From contig NZ_JAENIJ010000025.1 in the NCBI RefSeq assembly GCF_016595435.1, positions 1 through 63,387 on the forward strand: a stretch of 63,387 bases of DNA. Reading direction: 5' to 3'. Below, one piece after another: positions 7,748 through 16,996 of the stretch (the first letter of the stretch is position 1; each line of letters begins with the position of its first letter). The notes beneath the pieces are model-generated. The model was not told where the DNA came from. It worked only from the letters and a program-made list of their open reading frames with translations, and searched no databases. The stretch is from Luteolibacter pohnpeiensis (GTDB taxonomy: Bacteria > Verrucomicrobiota > Verrucomicrobiia > Verrucomicrobiales > Akkermansiaceae). The translations under genes were made by a program, and so were the position numbers.

Positions 7748-9967
7748 ATGATTTCGGAACACACAATCGAACGCATCCGCCAAGAAGCTGACATAGCTTC
7801 TATCATAGGCGGTTTCGTCAATCTCAAGAAAAGCGGATCGGCTTACGAGGCATGTTGCCCATTCCACAATGAGAAATCTCCCTCATTCAAGGTCACGCCT
7901 GACAAGGGGCGGTTTCATTGCTTTGGGTGTGGGAAGGGGGGGGACGTGATCCAGTTCATCCAGGAGCACGAAGGGAAGTCCTTCATTGATGCTGTGGAGT
8001 ATCTTGGGCAGAAACTTGGGCTGACGATTGAAGACGATGATTTGCCGCCCACTCCGGCCGGGCGGCTGAGTATATCGGCATACCGGTATGAAGAGCCACT
8101 CCCAGAGCTTCCGCCAGCGGTTGAGGACCCAGAGCCGGAAGAGGATGACGATTTGCCGCCGTTGGCGAAACCGGTGAAGAAATCGTTCGACTGGAAATCC
8201 AAGGTTGAAGCATTTACCGATGAGCACGCGGCCAAGCTGGCTGAATGGCGGGGATTTTCCCGGGAATTCGTCGACTGGCTGAAACGCGAACAACTGATTG
8301 GCGTCCACAATGGCTCATTTGCCATTCCGGTGGCCGGCCCGGATGGGGAAGTTAACAGATGCCATTATCGCTTGCCGAAAGGGTGGGCGTATTTCCCCAA
8401 AGAGGGAGACAGCACCGCGCTTGTCGTTGGCGATCCGCTCCACGCTGCTCACACGCTGATTTTTGAATCTCAGTGGGATGCCTTCTCGGTTTTGGACCTT
8501 CTCGGGCATCACTTCGATCCTGCCCCTTTTGCTGCGATTATCACGCGGGGCGCGAACTCGAACACTGACGTTTCGAAGCTACCGATTCCGAATCTCATCG
8601 CGGTACCGCAGAATGACCCCGACGAGAAACGGAGCAAAACCACGGGGCGGACCCCTGCAGAAGAGTGGCTTCATAAAATCACGGAGAACAAAAACTCCGA
8701 CACAGAGTTCGCGGTCGCCCAAATCCCTAAAGACCACAAAGATGCAAATGACTGGATCCGCGATACGAACCCCAGCAATGAAGAGGTTTTCAGGAGGATC
8801 GTAGAGACAGCTCAAAACCCCGCGCTCAAGGGGGTTCTGACGGTCGATGACCTATTAGATTATGACACCCAGAACGATGAATCGTCCCTGATTGGATATG
8901 AGAAACGATTTCTCGGCCGTGGAGGATCAATGGTAGTGATTGGGCAATCCGGAATCGGGAAATCCACCCTGACGACGGGATTCGCATCGCACGCGGCTGC
9001 TGGCGTCCCGTGGAATGGTATAAAATTCCGGAAACCGCTCAAAACATTGGTAATCCAAGCGGAGAACGATGAAGGCGATTTGAAAGAAATGCTAGATGGG
9101 GTATTCGCGATCATGAGGCGTGACACGTTCACCAAAGAGCAAATCCGCGCCTTTAGGAAAAATCTGATTTTCCGTCAGGAAACCGAGAAGACCGGCGAAG
9201 AATTTTGCAAATGGCTCGAAAGCGTAATCCGGGAAACCAAAGCTGATCTGGTTTTGATCGATCCGCTTCTCTCCTACATCGGCGACGACATTTCGCAGCA
9301 AAAGGTTGCTTCCCAGTTTCTACGGAATTGGCTGCAACCCGTCCTCAAGCGTACCGGCGCAATGATTACGGTGATTCACCACACCGGTAAGCCGCCAAAG
9401 GATCGGAGTTCAATGAAATCATGGAGCGATTCCGACTACAGTTACCTTGGTATTGGTTCGTCAGAGTTGGTGAACTGGGCGCGGGCAGTGATGGTCATTG
9501 TCGAAACCAAAGAGCCAGGGACTTTCCAGCTCCGAATCACAAAGCGCGGCAAGCGAGCGGGGATGGTTGACCAGTTCACGGGTCACGTTGTGAATCAAAT
9601 TTACTTGAGACACGGTGGATTCGCGGAGGGGCAATCATGGCAGCAAACCCGATACGAAGAGGAGGAAGAGGAACCAAAGCGCGGCCCCGGCCGTCCTCCC
9701 AAATCTGAGAACAAACCCGTATCTGTCGAAGGCTACCTGCGATACGTTGGAGCCTGCACAACCCATCAAGACGCACTTAAGGCCATCATGGGAGGCAACA
9801 ATATGTCGATCGTGCGTGCCAAAGCAGTCGTCACTGAAATGATCCGGGTTGGCCTTTTGGTCAGAGGCGCGGACGGATTTTATCGGAAATCGGAACTTGC
9901 CAGAACGCGGTCATCGACAGATGAATCGCCACATGAAGAGAACACAGTTGAAAGATGCCTTTTATGA
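7748..9967 (+). CDS. Primase-helicase fusion (CHC2 zinc finger + RepA-type ATPase)
   Basis: 739 residues. The N-terminus is a DnaG-type zinc finger (C37-x2-H40 and C58-x2-C61) inside CCPFHNEKSPSF and FHCFGCGKGGD. A TOPRIM-like middle follows (about 180-330; LIFESQWDAFS and RGANS are seen). The C-terminal half is a RecA-fold helicase of the RepA/AAA_25 type: Walker A GQSGIGKST near 399, LVLIDPLLSY near 503, and ITVIHHTGK near 541. This is the T7 gp4 layout: primer synthesis and strand unwinding in one chain. A basic P-rich linker (RGPGRPPK) leads to a small C-terminal winged-helix-like part. A motif site precedes it by 16 bases. Confidence 0.85.
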   Translation: MISEHTIERIRQEADIASIIGGFVNLKKSGSAYEACCPFHNEKSPSFKVTPDKGRFHCFGCGKGGDVIQFIQEHEGKSFIDAVEYLGQKLGLTIEDDDLPPTPAGRLSISAYRYEEPLPELPPAVEDPEPEEDDDLPPLAKPVKKSFDWKSKVEAFTDEHAAKLAEWRGFSREFVDWLKREQLIGVHNGSFAIPVAGPDGEVNRCHYRLPKGWAYFPKEGDSTALVVGDPLHAAHTLIFESQWDAFSVLDLLGHHFDPAPFAAIITRGANSNTDVSKLPIPNLIAVPQNDPDEKRSKTTGRTPAEEWLHKITENKNSDTEFAVAQIPKDHKDANDWIRDTNPSNEEVFRRIVETAQNPALKGVLTVDDLLDYDTQNDESSLIGYEKRFLGRGGSMVVIGQSGIGKSTLTTGFASHAAAGVPWNGIKFRKPLKTLVIQAENDEGDLKEMLDGVFAIMRRDTFTKEQIRAFRKNLIFRQETEKTGEEFCKWLESVIRETKADLVLIDPLLSYIGDDISQQKVASQFLRNWLQPVLKRTGAMITVIHHTGKPPKDRSSMKSWSDSDYSYLGIGSSELVNWARAVMVIVETKEPGTFQLRITKRGKRAGMVDQFTGHVVNQIYLRHGGFAEGQSWQQTRYEEEEEEPKRGPGRPPKSENKPVSVEGYLRYVGACTTHQDALKAIMGGNNMSIVRAKAVVTEMIRVGLLVRGADGFYRKSELARTRSSTDESPHEENTVERCLL

Positions 9968-10334
9968 ATTGAGGCAGGTTCACCAACTAACACTGAAAGA
10001 GGTGGGTGAACGGTCAGGAGTGACAGAATCAACAGTTTGGAAAATTGAAGGCAACCGCCCAATTCGGTGGGAAACGATGCATTTGATTCTGACACTCGGA
10101 TTCCGCCTCAAAACTAGCGATCCAAATTACGTACGGATCCAAGAACTTTGGACCAAACAGAGAGAAGAAAAGGCGCAGAAACAGGCAGAAGACTACAATC
10201 GCACCAAGATTTCGCCTGAAGAAAGAGCCGCGCTGAAATTGTTCAGAGCGGCTATCAAAGGGAGGACTTCGGAAGAGATCGAAAAAATCACCAAAGCAAT
10301 CGAGCGAGCGGTATCAAAAATCGAGTCATTGTGA
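9921..10334 (+). CDS. XRE-type helix-turn-helix regulator
   Basis: 137 residues; start ATG at 9921 (MNRHMKRTQ) or 9933, overlapping the primase-helicase end by about 45 bases, which suggests translational coupling. Residues about 10-60 are a Cro/CI-like HTH (LTLKEVGERSGVTESTVWKIE), followed by a charged helical C-terminus. It converges with the lysis region and overlaps the last leftward gene by 9 bases. It is one of two XRE proteins in the phage and a candidate to bind the dispersed motif. Confidence 0.7.
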   Translation: MNRHMKRTQLKDAFYELRQVHQLTLKEVGERSGVTESTVWKIEGNRPIRWETMHLILTLGFRLKTSDPNYVRIQELWTKQREEKAQKQAEDYNRTKISPEERAALKLFRAAIKGRTSEEIEKITKAIERAVSKIESL

Positions 10335-10676
10335 CTCAAGCCAATGAATCCGGCGCTCAAAATCTTCAAACCGCTGAGTATTTTTATCAATGTCACGACG
10401 CATATCTTTCGCGTCACGTTGAGCATCAGCTAGCGTTTTGATTACCTCAGTTTGAACCGCTTGATTTTGCTGCATCTGACCGATGTCTTTCGAGATCGCT
10501 GAAATCTTGTCGTTGAATTCTTTGTTGGCCTCCCGCTGCTTGTCCGGCATCGCGACTACAGGCCCAAGCTTAACGATTCCTCCAAAACCAAAGCTCAAAA
10601 TCGTGCAAAAGAGGACGATATTTCCCGGATGAATACCCTTCTTCTGAGCTTCTCCTGCCATTTTCTTAACTGTCAT
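10326..10676 (-). CDS. Single-TM coiled-coil protein at the end of the lysis cassette
   Basis: 116 residues. One membrane segment near the N-terminus (IVLFCTILSFGFGGIV), then a long charged coiled coil (about 45-116). The start ATG overlaps the endolysin stop (ATGA). Topology (N-terminal anchor, periplasmic coil) is that of an inner-membrane spanin or of a holin-associated factor. Because the cassette already has a candidate unimolecular spanin, its role is open. Confidence 0.55.
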   Translation of the reverse strand: MTVKKMAGEAQKKGIHPGNIVLFCTILSFGFGGIVKLGPVVAMPDKQREANKEFNDKISAISKDIGQMQQNQAVQTEVIKTLADAQRDAKDMRRDIDKNTQRFEDFERRIHWLESQ

Positions 10677-11386
10677 TTGGTGAGTGATTTTTGCATTAAG
10701 CCAGCATGGGCCGCGTAACGACGTTGAAGACCGGCAATGTTTGGCCAGAGTCGACGCATTTGAAGTTGGTAGTCAGGCAACTTTGAATCCTTTTTCGCAG
10801 CGATGTCATCCCGTGTCCAAATCAGCTCTTTGCGGGTGGAATATGGGATGAAGGAAGTGCCGCGGTTGAATGATGTCGAAAGCATCACGCCCTGAATGTC
10901 AGGATTCATTTTCGTGATTCCCGGATAGGCAGACTTCGCCAGCTTGGAGAATCGAGGAACGGTGTTTTCCCGGTAAACCTCCAATGCTGTTTCCCATGGG
11001 ATGCTAATCGATTTCACTCTTGGAAGCGCAGCCTTGGAATAAGAGTGATTCAACCCGGAGACTGAACATAGCCGGTCGACAGTTTCTTTTGGTAGGCGAT
11101 CGCCCCAGTCTTTTCGAATCTGTGATGGCGAGTTGAACCGGAGATCGTAGCCAATGCCGATCGTGATACCACTTTCACCTGGCGGGACAGTGGGCTGCTT
11201 CAGATACCGGTTGTAATATCCAGCGCCTCCACCGACCTCGTATTCAATGATCAAATCCCAAGATTCTTTGGAAATCGTCAAATCGCCAGCTTTGATCGTA
11301 TCAGAGCGATCAATCGGCTTGTCGAATTGATGCATCGACGCCATCGCCATAGTTCCGGCGACGAGAATGGAGGCGATTATTTTCAT
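10673..11386 (-). CDS. Exported endolysin, pesticin/T4-lysozyme-like muramidase
   Basis: 237 residues from the ATG at 11386, chosen because it overlaps the holin stop (ATGA). An N-terminal hydrophobic segment (MKIIASILVAGTMAMAS) is a Sec signal or signal anchor. The mature part begins IIEYEVGGGAGYYNRYL and continues PPGESGITIGIGYDL, the Glu-then-Thr layout of lysozyme-like enzymes that accept SGxTIGxGYD. This points to muramidase action on peptidoglycan. With its own export signal it may not depend on holin pores large enough for a folded enzyme. Confidence 0.75.
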   Translation of the reverse strand: MKIIASILVAGTMAMASMHQFDKPIDRSDTIKAGDLTISKESWDLIIEYEVGGGAGYYNRYLKQPTVPPGESGITIGIGYDLRFNSPSQIRKDWGDRLPKETVDRLCSVSGLNHSYSKAALPRVKSISIPWETALEVYRENTVPRFSKLAKSAYPGITKMNPDIQGVMLSTSFNRGTSFIPYSTRKELIWTRDDIAAKKDSKLPDYQLQMRRLWPNIAGLQRRYAAHAGLMQKSLTK

Positions 11387-11724
11387 GCTGAGAAGCAAAG
11401 TCCCGCGATGATCCCTTCAATTAACAGGACCGTCATGTAGACGATAGTTTGTTCCTTTACGGAGAATGACGCCCAACCGTCTGAGAATGACTGGTTTCCA
11501 AACCGGTTTAACGTGGGCCAGCAAATTAAGCCAAGGAACACAGCGCAGAAGTTTGCCCCGGTGAACCGAGCGAACCCCATGCAATAGGTTGCAAGTGTTG
11601 GTGCCCAAATGCCGAGTCCGAAAAGTTTGGCAACATAGTCAATGGTTCCAGAGATCGCGGCGAGGCAGATTCCAAAAATGACGAAAAAGGCGATTTCGCG
11701 CCAATTAGTGAGTAGTGTTTTCAT
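11383..11724 (-). CDS. Holin candidate (three to four membrane segments)
   Basis: 113 residues from ATG 11724, which overlaps the spanin stop (ATGA); its own stop overlaps the endolysin start. Hydrophobic stretches IAFFVIFGICLAAISG, an LATYCMGFARF region, FCAVFLGLICW and IVYMTVLLIEGIIAGLCF suggest three to four membrane helices. Small size, topology and place between spanin and endolysin make a holin likely. No family-specific motif is known to me. Confidence 0.65.
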   Translation of the reverse strand: MKTLLTNWREIAFFVIFGICLAAISGTIDYVAKLFGLGIWAPTLATYCMGFARFTGANFCAVFLGLICWPTLNRFGNQSFSDGWASFSVKEQTIVYMTVLLIEGIIAGLCFSA

Positions 11725-12368
11725 GGGGTTACGAATTTGAGAATGAGAGGAGCGATCCAACGAAGGGTGACATAGGCGAGTCCAAGCAATCCAATCAGCC
11801 CGCCGATGCCCCAAAGCGCCCAGCGGTAGACACGGATTTCACCGGCTAGTTTGTCGGCCTTGGTTTTCAATTCAGAAGCCTCACGCTGAACGGCGTTGAT
11901 CTTGTCGGCGTAAGTCGCCGCCACGGCCCGCAAGTCTTCGTTTTGGGCGCGGAGAGCGGCGGATTCCGCGTCCTTAGCGGTTGCAGCTGATTCGAGTTCA
12001 GCGGAGAGCTTGTGAGCTTCTGCAAGCTGCGCGGAAAGGGTCTTGGTTTCGGATTCGAGAAAGAGGTTCCTAGCTTCAACTTTCTGCATCGATTTCCAAA
12101 GGTCGTCGAGTTCCTCAGCTGTGGCGGTCTTCGCTTTCGCCAGTCGCTCCGCTTCCTCTCTCGCCGCCGTGGCATCCGCCCGCGCTTCTGCGGCCGCGCT
12201 GGCGAGCTGAGTCGCTTTCGTGTCGGCTCGCTCTACTGCTTCACGGCTGGCTTTAGCAGGCGCGGTGACGGGCGCAGCTTCAGCCGGTGGCGAGGGCAGG
12301 GGAGCTACCGATGCTGTTTTTGGAGCGCATCCGGCAAAAAGTAAAACAATGAAGAAAATGCGTTTCAC
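11721..12368 (-). CDS. Predicted unimolecular spanin (lipoprotein with C-terminal TM)
   Basis: 215 residues, GTG start. An N-terminal lipoprotein signal (MKRIFFIVLLFAGC, lipobox Cys14), a Pro/Ala-rich linker, then about 120 residues of Ala/Glu/Lys coiled coil, and a C-terminal membrane helix (ALWGIGGLIGLLGLAYVTL). This is the layout of T1-type u-spanins: outer-membrane lipid anchor at one end, inner-membrane helix at the other, fusing the two membranes in the last step of lysis. It heads the lysis cassette. A motif site lies 21 bases upstream. Known T1 gp11 is shorter; the long coil would have to span the periplasm. Confidence 0.7.
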   Translation of the reverse strand: MKRIFFIVLLFAGCAPKTASVAPLPSPPAEAAPVTAPAKASREAVERADTKATQLASAAAEARADATAAREEAERLAKAKTATAEELDDLWKSMQKVEARNLFLESETKTLSAQLAEAHKLSAELESAATAKDAESAALRAQNEDLRAVAATYADKINAVQREASELKTKADKLAGEIRVYRWALWGIGGLIGLLGLAYVTLRWIAPLILKFVTP

Positions 12369-12389
12369 GAGCTGAAGATTGATTGGAAA

Positions 12390-12405
12390 TTCGCGTTTTG
12401 TCGAG
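12390..12405 (-). promoter_or_regulatory. Phage motif site 2
   Basis: Exact reverse complement of site 1, lying 21 bases upstream of the lysis cassette and pointing with it. It sits between the tail-protease stop and the spanin start, so it may control lysis separately from the structural genes. Confidence 0.6.
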
Positions 12406-12407
12406 TT

Positions 12408-13583
12408 CTAGGAATACACTGGGAATGAGGTAAAATCTGCAACGGTGACCGAGTAGCCCGTGGAAATTCCCTGTCCGGCATCAAGGGTGGCGATCGCGTT
12501 GTTGATTTCGGAAATGTAGGCCGGAATCAATGGCCCACTAGCTGTAGTATGAAATGTGGATATTAGCGCCGGTTCGTTGTTGATAATTAGGAAAACAGGA
12601 TTTCCGGAGTCACCTGGAATAATTGATTTGGCAAACTCGTTTCTGGAATCACTACCCGCATTTTTGTTGTAAGAAAATGACGTGTCTGAAGTCTTATACA
12701 TCCCAAGGATCAAAGCATCCTCGTCCTGATTGAATGCAAGAACGGGAATGATTCCTTTTCCTGACCTTGTTGTCGGTATCAACGAATTCAGGTTTCCCGG
12801 TGCAATTTTGACCGGGCTTATTGTCTCTGGAAGGTCTTCATCGAGAATGTAAATCCGAATGTCACTCGTTCCTATTTGGATACTCGAAATGCAGGTTCGC
12901 GTGACAACCACATTGTCTGCTGTGACGAAACGAAGAGAGAAAATGGAGAGCTGGGGGAAGTGATTAGCCGTGATGATGTGGCGTGGAGTAATTGCCGTGT
13001 AACCCATGTCCCCGGCAAAGGTAGAATTCCACGGACTTACTCCAGTCAAAATCATGGTAAGCCAGCAATTCAGGCTTCTGGTATACTCCCCAGTAGCGTG
13101 ATTTTGTGAGGAATAAACGGCTTTGGAGGATTCCGGATCTTTTCCAGAAATTCTCACGTCAATCTGAAGTGATGCTTCCGCCGCCAATGAGCCACTTACC
13201 CACGATATAAACTCGTCGGAGGTTTGATCTGGAACCCTGGCAACTGGAATGGACAACTGCTGAGCGTTAGGGCCTGTAACTGCTAAAATTCTCGCAGTCC
13301 CATCGCTTACCCTTGTTACATTTCCGATCGAATCGACAGTTGCAATATCTGGGTCTTTTGAGCTGAGAATTGGTTGAAAGAATGAGTCCCAAGTAATTCG
13401 CGCTCCATAATCAATCGTTGTTAGCGGGGTTCTTTTTGTGTAGGCATCATCGATATTCAAATAGGTGACCGTTCCGGGACCGCCAGCCCCGGCAACCGTC
13501 TCAATAGTGAAAACCGGTGACTCCTGCGATGCTTTGATGATCGCAGGAGAAGATGATGAGTAAATAGGACCTTGATTTGCCAT
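12408..13583 (-). CDS. Virion-associated protein with a trypsin-like protease domain
   Basis: 391 residues. The N-terminal third has a Big2-like segment (SKDPDIATVDSIGNVTRVSDG). The C-terminal part shows a chymotrypsin-fold triad in order: ITPRHIITANHF (His near 207), TSDIRIYILD (Asp near 242) and IIPGDSGNPVF (Ser near 327), with strands expected between. Its place after fibre genes and before the lysis cassette suggests a tail tip or fibre component that cleaves itself or a surface protein. No signal peptide. The triad reading is good; the target is unknown. Confidence 0.65.
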   Translation of the reverse strand: MANQGPIYSSSSPAIIKASQESPVFTIETVAGAGGPGTVTYLNIDDAYTKRTPLTTIDYGARITWDSFFQPILSSKDPDIATVDSIGNVTRVSDGTARILAVTGPNAQQLSIPVARVPDQTSDEFISWVSGSLAAEASLQIDVRISGKDPESSKAVYSSQNHATGEYTRSLNCWLTMILTGVSPWNSTFAGDMGYTAITPRHIITANHFPQLSIFSLRFVTADNVVVTRTCISSIQIGTSDIRIYILDEDLPETISPVKIAPGNLNSLIPTTRSGKGIIPVLAFNQDEDALILGMYKTSDTSFSYNKNAGSDSRNEFAKSIIPGDSGNPVFLIINNEPALISTFHTTASGPLIPAYISEINNAIATLDAGQGISTGYSVTVADFTSFPVYS

Positions 13584-13589
13584 TTTTTA

Positions 13590-15137
13590 TCAAATTGAGG
13601 CCATGTCCATCACACCAGCAAAGATGTGTTCAGCCACCAATCGCGCAAGGAAGTCGTGACCATATTGGCCGGGGTGGTTTTGATCGTTGGATGACGACCA
13701 TAGACCTGGTGCGTAAGCCGGATCGAACCATTGATTTGGATCTTGTGTGGAGAAAAATCTTGCTCGATTTTGATTTGCCACACTCTCCCATCCAAGTTTG
13801 ATTCTAGCGTCCGTAGTAGTGCTACCGCCATACATCGGTCCGAATCCAATGCAAAGGGCGTGCGGCTTGGCCGCGTGGATCGCGTCGATGGTAGAGGTGA
13901 CGGCGTCCACAATATCAGCCTCAGTCTGCCCGGCATCATTCTGTGATCCGAGGTAAACATAAACATCGGCATCGTATTCGATAGCATCCGCAATGCGTTC
14001 GGGCGCGGACCATTTTAAGCCGGTTCCCGAGTTTGTATTCCATCCGGTTCCACCCGCAGCACTGATGATGGAGCGCTCCTGCAAGCCCAGATATTGAGCG
14101 ATCGAAAGGCCGTAGTTCCCGCCAGCATATTGGGTATAGGTGCCATCAAGGAATGAATCTCCAATCATCGCTATTTTGGGCATGGCCTTGTTTTCAGGCC
14201 ATGGAATAACGGTGTCCTTTTGCTGGGTTACAATTCCCATGAAATAACAACCGCCAAACGTGCTTTGATTGCCTGAGTCGCCCGTCAAAACGATCTCGAT
14301 TTTCCGCATCTTCCGAGTGTCCGATTTTGGGAAAAAGAATGTGTTATCGATTTCACAACCGGTTCCACTGCCAGAAGTGGAAACTTGCGGGATAGGTGCT
14401 GTCGGTTTGGCAGCGAGATTGCCGGATGAAACCAGAGCCAGCCTTGCAATTGATCCATCGCCACCGCTGTTGAGCTGGGAAACCCGGCACACAAGGCCGT
14501 CTCCGAAATCAATGGTCTGGCCCACAACAAATCCCAGTCCATTCGACGATGGGTCAATATCTGACGTCAAGCGGCCCCAGGTGATTTGTTCACCGGCTCC
14601 GTTTGAGAAATCGACCTCGTAGTATCGGTAGTTGGACGCGCCGGGAATTCCAAGACTGGCGTCTCTCACTACATATTCATCGTCGATAATAATCGAAACC
14701 CGCGCCCCAGCTCCTTCATAGAAGCAAAGACTGAACTTCGGAGAATCTGCCAAAAATAGATAACGAGAGGGATTCCCTAATTTGGATTTTGACCCAGTGC
14801 TTGTTGTTGTGTGACCGCTCACGTAGGTTTGCTTGCTTGCAGGAGCGGTAAATGGCACGAAATCACTACCAAGCATGGTCATTTTGTCCGGCGCGTGAGT
14901 CACTAGCCCGGCGTTGAAGTTGCTATCAACGGCACTTGTGGTGCCCCCGCGGCTAACAAGAGGTGGTGAAGCCATGACTCCATATCTACTCGTTCGCTTG
15001 GATGCCAACAGGTAGGAAGCCACACGCGATTGCACATTTATTCCACTTCGAAAAATTGCAGCCATCTCTGGAGTCAAAGGCTGTTGCCTAGGTCCGCTTC
15101 CAGTTGGATCTGCTGCATCAAAAATTTTATTGCTCAT
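13590..15137 (-). CDS. Tail fibre/spike with SGNH (GDSL) hydrolase domain
   Basis: 515 residues. The N-terminal part is beta-rich and probably attaches to the tail. The C-terminal 200 residues are an SGNH hydrolase: MIGDSFLDG near 327 (Ser nucleophile), GSQND near 395 (Asn), and DQNHPGQYGH near 488 (Asp/His pair). SGNH domains in phage spikes usually remove acetyl groups from surface polysaccharide. The start overlaps the stop of the 40-residue gene (taatg). Confidence 0.8.
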   Translation of the reverse strand: MSNKIFDAADPTGSGPRQQPLTPEMAAIFRSGINVQSRVASYLLASKRTSRYGVMASPPLVSRGGTTSAVDSNFNAGLVTHAPDKMTMLGSDFVPFTAPASKQTYVSGHTTTSTGSKSKLGNPSRYLFLADSPKFSLCFYEGAGARVSIIIDDEYVVRDASLGIPGASNYRYYEVDFSNGAGEQITWGRLTSDIDPSSNGLGFVVGQTIDFGDGLVCRVSQLNSGGDGSIARLALVSSGNLAAKPTAPIPQVSTSGSGTGCEIDNTFFFPKSDTRKMRKIEIVLTGDSGNQSTFGGCYFMGIVTQQKDTVIPWPENKAMPKIAMIGDSFLDGTYTQYAGGNYGLSIAQYLGLQERSIISAAGGTGWNTNSGTGLKWSAPERIADAIEYDADVYVYLGSQNDAGQTEADIVDAVTSTIDAIHAAKPHALCIGFGPMYGGSTTTDARIKLGWESVANQNRARFFSTQDPNQWFDPAYAPGLWSSSNDQNHPGQYGHDFLARLVAEHIFAGVMDMASI

Positions 15138-15259
15138 TATGGGGGTGATTGAATTGCGAGAACTACATCATTGATTCCTAAACCGACTCCGTTAATGGCG
15201 AGCGTCCCGTCAGGGAGTCCTCCACCAGAATCGGCGATGATAATTAAAATTGGATTCAT
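15137..15259 (-). CDS. 40-residue coupled protein between two fibre genes
   Basis: ATG at 15259 overlaps the stop of the 579-residue fibre (ATGA) and its stop TAA overlaps the next ATG (TAATG). The sequence MNPILIIIADSGGGLPDGTLA starts with a short hydrophobic strand and then a Gly-rich turn. Double coupling argues for translation. It could be a small tail-tip component or a chaperone for the neighbouring fibre; I do not recognise it. Confidence 0.55.
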   Translation of the reverse strand: MNPILIIIADSGGGLPDGTLAINGVGLGINDVVLAIQSPP

Positions 15260-16995
15260 GGGTCTAAGTCTCCGATGATTCGCCAGTTGTTGATGCCAAT
15301 TCGGAGAATGGCAAAGGTTGAAAATTGACCAATTGATTGACGTTTGTCGCTTGGGAACACAGAAACGCCACTGGCCTCAGCAATGCGAATGGCTCCTGCC
15401 CCACCTTGATCAAATACAATATAGGTTCCGTCTCGGAACGCTTCATTAGCTTGATTTGGTAGAGTTACTGTGATTGTAGAGGCGGCGGTGAATTCACGGC
15501 ATTTTCCAGAGTCGCCAGCAACAAGTGTATAGGCCGTTGCGTCACTCTCAATAACGGTCATGACTCCCGCCAAGAGGTTTTCAGCGGTTGTATTCCCGTC
15601 ACCAACTACCAGTCTTCCATTTGCCAAAATAACTACCTCGTTGAATTTTGGAACGTCTGTTAGCGCCTGAGCATCTGTCAATGACCTAGCTACTACGCCA
15701 GCAACAGGCAGGTATCCATCTGCATCAAGTTGTGGGAATCTTGCAGCCCATTCCTCTTCTGTAACATCTGAAGTGATAACGCCTGCTTCGATTGCTGCCT
15801 GATATGCGGATGTCCCGTCTTTTCCGGCAACCCCTTGCTCAACCCAGATGATTGGATCGACGCTTGTGCATTCCCAAATTCTGGAATTCCAAATCGCTTT
15901 TTGAGTAAGTTCGCCCGGGGTTCCTTCTGATGCAGGAGCATTCGTTACCTCAATTGTTGATTGAGTGGCTGTAAAAATGCCGCCTAACAAGTAGACTTGA
16001 GTTAAGTCTCCGGCCAAGTCTGGAGTTTCCACTGATGTCGTATCAGACTCATATCGGGCAGCAATCGTTTGATTGGAGTAAATGAAAAATTTCCACTTGG
16101 TTTCTTCATAGAAAATTTTAATCCAAAACCCTGAAGCTGTATTCGATCCATCTCCGGTTCCATCCGAGGAGTATACTTTTTTTGAACCGGAAAGTAATCC
16201 AGTATCAATGATTCGTGTCGGAATTGTTGGTGTAAATCCAAATGTCGAAACGCCTATGTCACTCGTGTCCCCTTCATTTTTTGGGGGATAAATAAGCTGT
16301 AGCACAGGTGGAACAGAAACGCCGATTGGCTCCCAGGTGAAAGGGCTGTCATTCACGCATTTCCAGAATTTGCCATCGAATGTAGCCTCCTGACCGATAA
16401 TGCCTTCGGTCCCGTCAACTGCCGAAACCTCTTCAACCGAGATCGAGTCTGCTCCAGTTTCGTCATTCAGCGGACTCCATGTGTCAACATCTGCAGGGCT
16501 GCTAGAATCCGCTTCAGCATTGAAGATGGAACGGCTCAAATCACCACGAGCAAAAATCGTCCAGTCTCCGCCTGCACGTCCCCATAACTGAACAAATCCA
16601 AGAATTTGATCGTACTCCTCGAAAAGTTCAATATAGTTTCCGGTTGTCGAATATGTATGTAAGCCATCATATACCCCTGCGAATAATAGCTTCACAGGAT
16701 CAGTCATTGCGGTATTCACGCCGGTTCCCGTTTCGTATGAAACCGAACCGTAAATCAATACGCCAGCTTCAACCTGATTTACTGGAGGCGAATCCAAGTA
16801 AAGCAGTGGAAGTCCTGTTGCATCAATTGTGTCATTTTGAATCCGAAGGCCAGTTCCTATTTTTAACTCTTGGGTAGATCCTGAACCAATCGCTGTTCTT
16901 CCAAGAATGCGATTAGAGTCCTCCATTCGGACCTGATTTGATGGAGTGGGGATGCAATTGCCCGTGCCGTTTACTCTTGGGGTATAGCTGCTCAT
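15256..16995 (-). CDS. Tail fibre protein
   Basis: 579 residues, rich in Thr, Ser, Gly and Asn, with repeated short beta motifs and two related segments of the kind 'A-T-F-D-G-K-F-W-K-C-V' and 'K-A-I-W-N-S-R-I-W-E-C-T'. A GKDGTSAYQAAI motif near 395 is common where phage fibres turn into a trimeric shaft. The C-terminal 100 residues form a compact beta domain. Likely host-recognition fibre upstream of the SGNH spike. Confidence 0.65.
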   Translation of the reverse strand: MSSYTPRVNGTGNCIPTPSNQVRMEDSNRILGRTAIGSGSTQELKIGTGLRIQNDTIDATGLPLLYLDSPPVNQVEAGVLIYGSVSYETGTGVNTAMTDPVKLLFAGVYDGLHTYSTTGNYIELFEEYDQILGFVQLWGRAGGDWTIFARGDLSRSIFNAEADSSSPADVDTWSPLNDETGADSISVEEVSAVDGTEGIIGQEATFDGKFWKCVNDSPFTWEPIGVSVPPVLQLIYPPKNEGDTSDIGVSTFGFTPTIPTRIIDTGLLSGSKKVYSSDGTGDGSNTASGFWIKIFYEETKWKFFIYSNQTIAARYESDTTSVETPDLAGDLTQVYLLGGIFTATQSTIEVTNAPASEGTPGELTQKAIWNSRIWECTSVDPIIWVEQGVAGKDGTSAYQAAIEAGVITSDVTEEEWAARFPQLDADGYLPVAGVVARSLTDAQALTDVPKFNEVVILANGRLVVGDGNTTAENLLAGVMTVIESDATAYTLVAGDSGKCREFTAASTITVTLPNQANEAFRDGTYIVFDQGGAGAIRIAEASGVSVFPSDKRQSIGQFSTFAILRIGINNWRIIGDLDP

Positions 16996-16996
16996 T

